Shown: positions 1 to 5,165 of the stretch, in pieces | How positions within the stretch are numbered: position 1 is the first letter of the stretch | How the letters are laid out: the number at the start of each line of letters is the position of its first letter | NCBI GenBank assembly: GCA_012797725.1 | Contig: JAAZON010000656.1 | Location: forward strand, 1-5,241 | Reading direction: 5' to 3' | DNA from: SAR324 cluster bacterium | GTDB taxonomy: Bacteria; Bdellovibrionota; UBA2361; JAAZON01 | DNA: 5,241 nt | The notes under the pieces: model-generated | What the model saw: only the letters and a program-made list of their open reading frames with translations | Told to the model about the DNA's origin: nothing | Database searches by the model: none | Translations under genes and position numbers: made by a program

Positions 1-1126
1 CACCCTTGAATGACTTCCAGATTGAACGCCCGATTCCGGCTATCCCACCGATCACGCCCCCACCTATGGCGCCTGCTGTGCTTGTAAGTGGTGCGAGCGG
101 ACCTCCGAATAATCCAAGGCCAGCACCTATGGCGGCTCCGCCAGCTGCGTAGCCGCCTGTATCGGCAATTGCATTGCCAAATTTTGCCAGCCTACCCCTT
201 GCAGTGCAGAAACTGATCCGTTGACCCTGTAATTCCTGCAACATCGCTAAGAGTGCTTGTGGAGAATCTATCGGTCGCCTCTGGCCATCTTGAGTTTCTA
301 TCCATTGAATCTTTTGGCCTTTACTGAGTTTCAAGGAGCCCGGTTCCACGATTTCAAGACCTCCCTTTGCCGAGTCACCGGGGTTTGTGGTTGGTTTAAC
401 CTTCGTTCCCCAATCAATAAGGGTATATTCTCCCGTCTTGCTACTGTAAGAGATGCCATCCTTGATAACCGTAGCATCACCATCTTCATCATCTTTCAGC
501 TCCTTAAGCCCAATCTCCTCAGATGTGGGGTCAGAAAGCTTCTCTTTTCCCTCAGCGCCACTGTCGACTTTATTTTTCTCTTGAATAAAAATGGCAACTT
601 CTTTCTTTCCTATGCTGTTAAGACTAAGAATGTATTCTAGGTGTTGTGTGCTTTTATCTTTGGTGGCAAGCTCTGGATGCGCCTTGACAAAGTCGGCCTC
701 CGAAAGAAGAAATTTCTCTGGATCCTTCTCCAGTTCTGCTAATTTGTTATCGCATTCACTTGACAACGCTATCAGCTTTTCCATTTTTGTATTCAAATCT
801 GCAATTTTCTCTTCTGAGAAATTCTTTGTTGAACTTGCAGCCGCACAAAGTTCATTGATGATTTTATTACGATCATCATCGGCACGAAGACCTTTGACAA
901 ACATATTTCCCCATATACCGCCACTATACAGTCCAGTCTTCTCATCCTTAGTTCCATAGAATTTCTGACGAAATTCCTGATTCACCGAATCTAGCTTGAC
1001 CTCCTTTCGTGCATCATCCACGTTCGGAGGTGTAGATGGCCCTGTAGCAGGAAGCGGACTTTCCGCAGTGGGGTCTAGGGCCGGGGTCGGGGCTTGATTG
1101 CTGGGGTCTTTAACTTCGACTGTCAT
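1..1126 (-). CDS. Unknown protein with Pro-rich tail and glycine-zipper segment (3' end outside window)
   Basis: The frame opens at ATG 1126-1124 and stays open for 375 codons to the left edge, so the C-terminus is missing. The start is well supported: AGGAG (1137-1133) lies six bases before it. Residues about 11-35 are rich in Pro, Thr and Ala and look disordered. Residues about 36-215 are charged and mostly helical, with a possible short coiled coil near 86-135 and an acidic stretch (KDDEDGD) near 211-217. Residues about 216-300 look more like mixed strand and helix. Residues about 323-366 form a glycine-rich hydrophobic segment with repeated small-residue spacing (GAAIGAG, GAIGGGVIGG), like glycine-zipper membrane segments; it is followed by a basic patch (R367, K371, K374). 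There is no N-terminal signal peptide. I recognise no family. A membrane-inserting or secreted protein is possible, but that is inference from the glycine zipper. Existence of the gene is secure; function is unknown. Confidence 0.9.
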   Translation of the reverse strand, partial: MTVEVKDPSNQAPTPALDPTAESPLPATGPSTPPNVDDARKEVKLDSVNQEFRQKFYGTKDEKTGLYSGGIWGNMFVKGLRADDDRNKIINELCAAASSTKNFSEEKIADLNTKMEKLIALSSECDNKLAELEKDPEKFLLSEADFVKAHPELATKDKSTQHLEYILSLNSIGKKEVAIFIQEKNKVDSGAEGKEKLSDPTSEEIGLKELKDDEDGDATVIKDGISYSSKTGEYTLIDWGTKVKPTTNPGDSAKGGLEIVEPGSLKLSKGQKIQWIETQDGQRRPIDSPQALLAMLQELQGQRISFCTARGRLAKFGNAIADTGGYAAGGAAIGAGLGLFGGPLAPLTSTAGAIGGGVIGGIAGIGRSIWKSFKG

Positions 1127-1132
1127 AAGAAT

Positions 1133-1137
1133 CTCCT
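1133..1137 (-). promoter_or_regulatory. Shine-Dalgarno AGGAG for the left-edge gene
   Basis: Read on the minus strand, AGGAG is followed by six bases (ATTCTT) and then the ATG at 1126. This is the best ribosome binding site in the window. It fixes the start of the left-edge gene and argues that the long plus-strand frames overlapping that gene are antisense shadows. Confidence 0.85.
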
Positions 1138-1149
1138 GTTGTAATACCT

Positions 1150-1155
1150 ATTCTA
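1150..1155 (-). promoter_or_regulatory. Possible -10 element (TAGAAT) of the left-edge gene
   Basis: On the minus strand TAGAAT matches the TATAAT consensus at five of six positions and ends 23 bases before the ATG. That would place the transcript start near 1143, just upstream of the Shine-Dalgarno. No good TTGACA-like -35 is present at 16-18 base spacing, so this is only a candidate. Confidence 0.25.
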
Positions 1156-1401
1156 GATACAACCACAGACTTTTAGCGTCTTCTATAATCGTTATGCTAA
1201 GACTTTCACGTATGTTGCATATCTTGATACACGCCAAGACCCGATTTCCCCTATTTAATTCAACTACTTATCAGTGGGTGACTTAATCCCCTAGAAATTT
1301 CGAAATAGTATATCTATCCAACCTGGACACTGGATGAAAGCGTAGGGAATCAAGAGTCCCCCGTAACCGGACGGCTTCTAAGTGGACCGATCTCCAGCTC
1401 T

Positions 1402-1421
1402 CAAACTAACACAAACTAATA
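1402..1421 (+). repeat. 10-bp tandem direct repeat, two copies
   Basis: CAAACTAACA at 1402-1411 is followed directly by CAAACTAATA at 1412-1421, a 9 of 10 match. The period is about one helical turn, as in paired binding sites for a regulator, but two short copies may also be chance or slippage. It lies in the long divergent intergenic region. Confidence 0.5.
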
Positions 1422-1608
1422 TTGGGCCCGATAGATTCTAGCAATCGAAGAATGCCAGACTCCCCAAATGACTCTATGCCATGCTCTTCATAATTACGGA
1501 TATTCTGTTTCAAGAAGATCTGGTCTTGGATGCGAATTAAACGACCTTTCATCAACTATGCAACAAACAACTGAAATTTTCCATAACGAAAGATGGAAGT
1601 TGAGAAAT

Positions 1609-1635
1609 AGCTCCAAATAGAACTTGAGCTTTTTT
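1609..1635 (+). terminator. Weak intrinsic terminator-like hairpin with six Ts
   Basis: AGCTC (1609-1613) can pair with GAGCT (1626-1630), and the run of six T bases at 1630-1635 follows at once. The stem can gain two A-T pairs if C1614 is bulged. This has the layout of a Rho-independent terminator on the plus strand, but the stem is short. It lies upstream of the gene at 1690 and downstream of no certain gene, so if real it would end an unannotated plus-strand transcript in the gap. Confidence 0.3.
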
Positions 1636-1643
1636 GATTATGC

Positions 1644-1672
1644 TTGAACAATTAGAAACTACTAGATAAATT
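1644..1672 (+). promoter_or_regulatory. Possible sigma-70-type promoter for the gene at 1690
   Basis: TTGAAC (1644-1649) and TAAATT (1667-1672) are separated by exactly 17 bases. Each matches the -35 or -10 consensus at four of six positions. The expected transcript start near 1679 would leave a leader of only about 10 bases before the ATG. This is the best-spaced promoter candidate in the gap, but such matches are common in AT-rich DNA. Confidence 0.35.
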
Positions 1673-1689
1673 ATTTCTGAGAATAAGAT

Positions 1690-2733
1690 ATGAAAGTAAA
1701 AACGGCACTTGCTGCAACTGGAGCTACATTGACAGCCCTATCATTGGCTACGTTCGGCTGGCAGTGCAGCCGTCCCACTCCAGACTCTCCTAACTCAAAC
1801 CAGAGCAGTACCAGTCCACCGACCCAACCAGGGCCGGGCCCAAGCGGGGCTCAGCTTCCGACTGACCCATCTAGTCAACCTACAATCCCGCAAACAGCAG
1901 AGGATCCCACTGATCCCCAAACACAAGTCCCGACACCGAATCAGTCCCAGGCAGATGCACAAGATCCAGAAGAAATAGCGCACGAAGACTTTGTCGAGAA
2001 TGTTCATTGCATTTGGAGTGCCATACAAACAGGATTAACTCACGAGGACTCTCGGATACAGCAAATTGTCACTGAAATGCGGGATCGTACGAGAAACACT
2101 TTAATACTTGCAAAGGAATATGAATCGTCCGTCGATGGGCTTCGTGACATTATTGCTGATTTCAGCAGTACAGTTAGAGAGTCGTCAGATAATGGAGGCA
2201 TTACTTCTTACACGTCTTCGCCACTGAATGTGCTCATTCCACTTAATGAGCGAGTTCGACATCTAATAGAGGAGGTGGATAAGCAAGAAAAATCTGATCT
2301 CGCTGGTGCCAACATTGACATATGCCCTACCACATTTCTATGTTACCTAAAAGATTTCGATAGTTGGAATACGTTCTATATGCGTAACCATTGGTTTTTG
2401 GATAAACATTTAATTCCTTGCATGAGCAAAGATGATCTCAAGACATTTAAGGCGGCAGTAACCAAACTTAGCGAAATGGGGCCGGAGGAAGAACTAAGTA
2501 ATAAAATTGTTGACGATTTCATTAATAAGCTCAATAAGCGAATCATGAAAGAGATTGCCGGTATGGCTATGAACAGCAACTATGAAGTGTCGTATGAGCC
2601 TCCTACTTTTGATGGCGATTCTAATCTCTATCGTAATATGGGGCTTGGACCATTCTCACTTAAGGAATGCATCGACGAATTCTGTACTCTGGTCGATCGA
2701 GCTTCAGATCCTAAATCTGGGCTTATATCTTGA
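1690..2733 (+). CDS. Exported Pro-rich, Cys-containing protein, putative lipoprotein
   Basis: This 347-residue protein starts with a signal sequence: basic n-region (MKVK) and a hydrophobic core to about residue 24. Cys26 could be lipidated, but the residues before it (GWQ) do not fit a normal lipobox ([LVI][ASTVI][GAS]C); cleavage after Ala20 (SLA) by signal peptidase I, or an uncleaved anchor, are alternatives. Residues 29-93 are a low-complexity linker with 17 prolines and many Ser, Thr, Gln and Asp, typical of a surface or envelope spacer. Residues 97-347 form a mostly helical domain with Cys 107, 212, 218, 244, 327 and 332, an even number that would allow three disulfides outside the cytoplasm. 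I recognise no family or catalytic motif. The start has only a weak ribosome site (GAGAA, 1679-1683), but the signal sequence begins right at this ATG. It runs divergently from the left gene and convergently with the 638-residue gene. Export is likely; function is unknown. Confidence 0.87.
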   Translation: MKVKTALAATGATLTALSLATFGWQCSRPTPDSPNSNQSSTSPPTQPGPGPSGAQLPTDPSSQPTIPQTAEDPTDPQTQVPTPNQSQADAQDPEEIAHEDFVENVHCIWSAIQTGLTHEDSRIQQIVTEMRDRTRNTLILAKEYESSVDGLRDIIADFSSTVRESSDNGGITSYTSSPLNVLIPLNERVRHLIEEVDKQEKSDLAGANIDICPTTFLCYLKDFDSWNTFYMRNHWFLDKHLIPCMSKDDLKTFKAAVTKLSEMGPEEELSNKIVDDFINKLNKRIMKEIAGMAMNSNYEVSYEPPTFDGDSNLYRNMGLGPFSLKECIDEFCTLVDRASDPKSGLIS

Positions 2734-2758
2734 AACTGATCTTGGACAAGTAGCAGTT
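2733..2758 (+). terminator. Interrupted stem-loop at the stop of the exported-protein gene
   Basis: AACTG (2734-2738) pairs with CAGTT (2754-2758). Inside, CTT (2741-2743) can pair with AAG (2748-2750) around a four-base loop. The hairpin begins right after the TGA stop, where a terminator or 3'-end stabiliser is expected. It has no T-run after it and has internal mismatches, so it is a weak candidate for a Rho-independent terminator. Confidence 0.2.
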
Positions 2759-2981
2759 GAAACCCTTGATGGAGCTGGCTTCTAGCTCACTGCCGAACTT
2801 AATTTGCGAACTCAAAAGCAAAACTTTGAATAGCTCAGTAGTTGCGATGGCTATTGTAGTGGGATTTCAGCAATGCCATTTCAATAATCGGTGGCAATTC
2901 TCTGTGACAAGGGGAGAACGGCCGTCCGCGACTCGATAAATTATGCAATAGGTAGTCAGCCGAACAATGCGTTTAACCGCT
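2734..2981. other. 248-base gap between convergent gene ends
   Basis: The exported-protein gene and the 638-residue gene both end here. Apart from the weak stem-loop next to the first stop, I see a short dyad TGCCA/TGGCA around 2874-2895 and an 8-bp palindrome ACGGCCGT at 2918-2925. Neither is followed by a T-run on the relevant strand. A 60-codon plus-strand frame across the gap has no ribosome binding site and looks like chance. No strong bidirectional terminator is visible. Confidence 0.5.
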
Positions 2982-4898
2982 TTAGTTATTTGATGTTCCA
3001 GTTGGCTGTACTGGCTTTATTTCAACCGTAGTACTGTTGTTGCTGGCACCCGAAGCATCTGTGCTGTTGCGAGCCTTTGTCGCAACCGACAGCTCACTAA
3101 CAATTTCAGAGCGTGTTGCACTCCCAACTTTTGCTGGCGGAGTTAGGCCATCTCCCACGGCGTTCATTCGAGCTTGACTAGCCGCGTTGGACGCCGCCAA
3201 TCCACCCGTATAATCGTTCTTATCCTTGATTCCCAAGATCGAAGTCTTAGAAACCAGAAATGACTTTTGACCAGATTCGTCAGCTGCCATCGTCCGAACT
3301 CGTTGGGGCGCATCCGGATCAGCTATCGAGCGTTCAATCATTCTCTTTGCACTTTCCATGCTAGGCTTCTCAGCCTCCGGCCGGATATTATTAATTTGCG
3401 CAATAATTTTAGGATCGACTCCTCGTCTGCCCTGGGCTGTCTTTTTCTCTTCTTTGCGCCTTTGAGAATAAGACTGTCTATTGTCTCGATCCCGCCTATC
3501 TCTGAACTTTTTGAAACCCTCTTCCACGCCTTTTCTAACGCAACTCCTTACAGCAGCTTCCAGCCCTTCATCAAAGCCTTTTGAACCGCTTTTAAGCATC
3601 ATTGAAACGGTCTCATCACCAAGACCATGCTTTGTTGCAAGTTCAGCTACACCCTTCTTCCAAGCACTTTGAAAAGCGGCTTCACCCCCCTCTTCCTTAA
3701 TTCGCTTGGTAATTGCTGCGGTAAAGGTGTCTTCAAAAGTCTTCTTTAGAAGCTTATCCCGTGATCCATTAAGAAGCGCCTTCTTGAATAAAGCTGCTTT
3801 CGCTTGTGGATTCTCAACACCGGCAGCGGCAAGACGCTGAGCTATGCTTTTCACACTTTCTTTTTCAAGGCTTTGAAGTAATGTGAAGGTCTGCTTTTCA
3901 ATTAGCTCTTGAATGCCATATTTTTTGAGCATTGCTCCTGCAGCCTTTTCGGTAGTTGCCCTTACAACACCTTCAACTGCTTCTCCAGTCAATGACCGCA
4001 CCCCCTTTTCAATAATTTGCTTTCCCAGCTCATTACAGGCGACTTCGGCACTTTCCCGGCCCATTGCTTGAATAGCTTCTTTCCCGATCACCTTTACTGT
4101 TTGTTCGGCTAGTTCTTCAGCTCCTTCACGAAGCAAAACCCCCCTGCATTCCTTCACAGCAGCTGTCATCGCAGCAGATGTCCCAAAGGACATTACCGTT
4201 GTTACAACCCCCGCAATACAAATCGCTGCATTAAGGCCGTGCAAAACCGCCCCTTTCCAATCCCCCTTCTGAATGCATTTTACGCACTCGATTAAACTCG
4301 GAATGCCCGTCATTCCCCAAAGCATAGCCCCAATGGCCTTCCAAGTTTCTGGGTTAGCGAGATCCTTAATCCACTGGCCACTTTTGATATATTCTCCCAT
4401 CGCACCCAGAGCTTTCTGAAAACCTCCGTTTGCAATCCATTCAATGCCATTTTTGAAGGCGCCATCCAGGGCCTTTCCCATTTCCTTGGCTGCGGTTATT
4501 AAGCCTTTAGCTGTCTCAACCAGACCGCCCCCAACTACCCATTTCCACGCACTTGAAAGTGCGTTCAAAGTAACTTCAGGCAGAGCTGCAGTGCACTTAA
4601 CAGCATCTTCAGCAAGACTTGATGCTCCATCAAAGAATTGACCCACATTATGCTGGAACTTGCTGCCAAAATTCTGAGGATCCATGGCAGCCACCCCGAT
4701 ATCTCCAATTCCAGCCGCAAAGGGTATACCTGTGATTAGTTGATTACGGTACACCTCGTAGCGTTCATCTGAACTTATTCGCGGAACTGCGCCCTGCGCT
4801 GAAGATACGCCTTCCTGCAGCTGATTGCTTCTTGCTTTCTCAGTATCTACATTCGAGTCAGACATTATTCCGATTCCTGTCGCAGTCGAATTAACCAT
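2982..4898 (-). CDS. 638-residue Ala/Gly-rich helical protein with one hydrophobic segment, family unknown
   Basis: The ATG at 4898 is preferred because GAGG lies six bases upstream; the GTG just before it (4901) is only three bases from that site, and an internal ATG at 4865 remains possible. Numbering is from 4898. Residues 1-45 are polar. Residues about 55-250 contain short amphipathic and Gly-rich helices with most of the tryptophans, a CxxC pair (Cys205, Cys208) and one strong hydrophobic segment at about 216-249. Residues about 250-463 are Ala/Lys/Glu-rich helices. Residues about 463-493 are strongly basic (Lys/Arg runs). From about 500 on, the chain is Ser/Thr/Asn/Pro-rich and probably disordered. 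There is no signal peptide. The look recalls large membrane-associated or secreted effector-like proteins and the leader parts of some polymorphic toxins, but no toxin domain is recognisable. The gene ends with TAA and its upstream region carries overlapping dyads. The gene itself is secure; its function is unknown. Confidence 0.92.
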   Translation of the reverse strand: MVNSTATGIGIMSDSNVDTEKARSNQLQEGVSSAQGAVPRISSDERYEVYRNQLITGIPFAAGIGDIGVAAMDPQNFGSKFQHNVGQFFDGASSLAEDAVKCTAALPEVTLNALSSAWKWVVGGGLVETAKGLITAAKEMGKALDGAFKNGIEWIANGGFQKALGAMGEYIKSGQWIKDLANPETWKAIGAMLWGMTGIPSLIECVKCIQKGDWKGAVLHGLNAAICIAGVVTTVMSFGTSAAMTAAVKECRGVLLREGAEELAEQTVKVIGKEAIQAMGRESAEVACNELGKQIIEKGVRSLTGEAVEGVVRATTEKAAGAMLKKYGIQELIEKQTFTLLQSLEKESVKSIAQRLAAAGVENPQAKAALFKKALLNGSRDKLLKKTFEDTFTAAITKRIKEEGGEAAFQSAWKKGVAELATKHGLGDETVSMMLKSGSKGFDEGLEAAVRSCVRKGVEEGFKKFRDRRDRDNRQSYSQRRKEEKKTAQGRRGVDPKIIAQINNIRPEAEKPSMESAKRMIERSIADPDAPQRVRTMAADESGQKSFLVSKTSILGIKDKNDYTGGLAASNAASQARMNAVGDGLTPPAKVGSATRSEIVSELSVATKARNSTDASGASNNSTTVEIKPVQPTGTSNN

Positions 4899-4904
4899 CA
4901 CAAA

Positions 4905-4908
4905 CCTC
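4905..4908 (-). promoter_or_regulatory. Shine-Dalgarno GAGG deciding the start at 4898
   Basis: On the minus strand AAGAGG is followed by TTTGTG and then ATG. Spacing is six bases to the ATG at 4898 but only three to the GTG at 4901. This favours the ATG and a 638-residue product over the longest possible frame of 639. Confidence 0.65.
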
Positions 4909-4911
4909 TTC

Positions 4912-4917
4912 AGTATA
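4912..4917 (-). promoter_or_regulatory. -10-like element TATACT close to the start of the 638-residue gene
   Basis: TATACT on the minus strand matches TATAAT at five of six positions. It ends only 13 bases before the ATG at 4898, so a transcript starting at the usual distance would barely include the ribosome site. No convincing -35 is found at 16-18 bases. Either the true promoter is further upstream or translation starts at the internal ATG at 4865, which has AGGA nine bases before it. Confidence 0.25.
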
Positions 4918-4940
4918 ACTTTACCCTTCCAATGGGAAAC

Positions 4941-4968
4941 GTAGTGCAGAAATGCCCACTACTAGTGG
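4941..4968. promoter_or_regulatory. Overlapping inverted repeats upstream of the 638-residue gene
   Basis: CCACTA (4956-4961) and TAGTGG (4963-4968) form a perfect 6-1-6 dyad. CACTAC (4957-4962), which shares bases with it, is also the inverse of GTAGTG at 4941-4946. The three half-sites lie 43-70 bases upstream of the ATG, a typical place for an operator. In RNA the two pairings would exclude each other. No regulator is known here, so an operator role is inference. Confidence 0.4.
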
Positions 4969-5009
4969 TCTTTCTAATAAATGTTATGGAGGAGAATCAA
5001 AAGGTGTGA

Positions 5010-5039
5010 CACAATTCGAGGTCAAAAACACTAATTGTG
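5010..5039. repeat. 7-bp inverted repeat CACAATT ... AATTGTG
   Basis: CACAATT (5010-5016) and AATTGTG (5033-5039) are perfect inverse copies separated by 16 bases, with centres 23 bp apart, about two helical turns. The layout would suit a dimeric or tetrameric DNA-binding protein. It lies about 110-140 bases upstream of the 638-residue gene. Arms of seven bases can arise by chance. Confidence 0.35.
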
Positions 5040-5165
5040 CAGAACCTTGTACTTAAGAGCCAAATCCATTATCTAATTATCTGAAATATCATCGTTTTTT
5101 TAGTATGGGCAGAAGACTTTTTATGCAACACTCCCGTTTCTTTAGGGCATATCAACATTAGAGGC

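Larger units (their letters stand above)
1127..1689. other. 563-base intergenic region between divergent genes
   Basis: This gap separates the starts of the minus-strand gene at 1126 and the plus-strand gene at 1690, so it should hold both promoters. It is longer than two promoters need. It contains a 10-bp palindrome ATTTCGAAAT at 1297-1306 and weak dyads in 1316-1387 (ATCCA/TGGAT, GGGA/TCCC, CCGT/ACGG, GTCC/GGAC). A 10-bp tandem repeat lies at 1402-1421 and a terminator-like hairpin at 1609-1635. A 50-codon frame on the plus strand (1468-1620) lacks a ribosome binding site. I see no tRNA-like fold and no transposon end. The extra length could hide a small RNA, a small gene or decayed sequence. 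Confidence 0.6.

Noticed and set aside
257..959. Two plus-strand frames (257-640 and 591-959) of over 120 codons
   Set aside because: They lie antisense to the left-edge gene, which has a strong ribosome site and 375 open codons. Their Phe/Ser/Leu-rich composition and lack of Shine-Dalgarno mark them as shadows.
1098..1286. 62-codon plus-strand frame, or its 30-codon part after the TATAAT at 1184-1189
   Set aside because: It overlaps the start of the left gene, has no ribosome site and no -35 at the right distance from the TATAAT.
1795..2579. Minus-strand frames inside the exported-protein gene (1795-2028, 2376-2579)
   Set aside because: Fully inside a longer gene with a clear signal sequence; composition is what antisense reading of that gene would give.
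2856..2872. Near copy of the upstream sequence at 4945-4962 in opposite orientation (GTAGTGGG, ATTTC, GCA shared)
   Set aside because: With one gap and one mismatch over 18 bases, matches like this are expected by chance in a 5-kb window searched on both strands.
2757..2939. 60-codon plus-strand frame in the convergent gap
   Set aside because: No ribosome binding site, begins just after the exported-protein gene and shows no recognisable protein pattern.
2941..2980. Sequence resembling part of an integron attC site (CGAACAATGCG, GTTTAACCGC)
   Set aside because: No matching partner core site at the required distance on either side, no integrase and no cassette-like array. Short resemblance only.
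3267..4641. Plus-strand frames opposite the 638-residue gene (3267-3584, 3481-3672, 4444-4641)
   Set aside because: All are antisense to a long gene with clear start and protein-like composition; none has a ribosome site.
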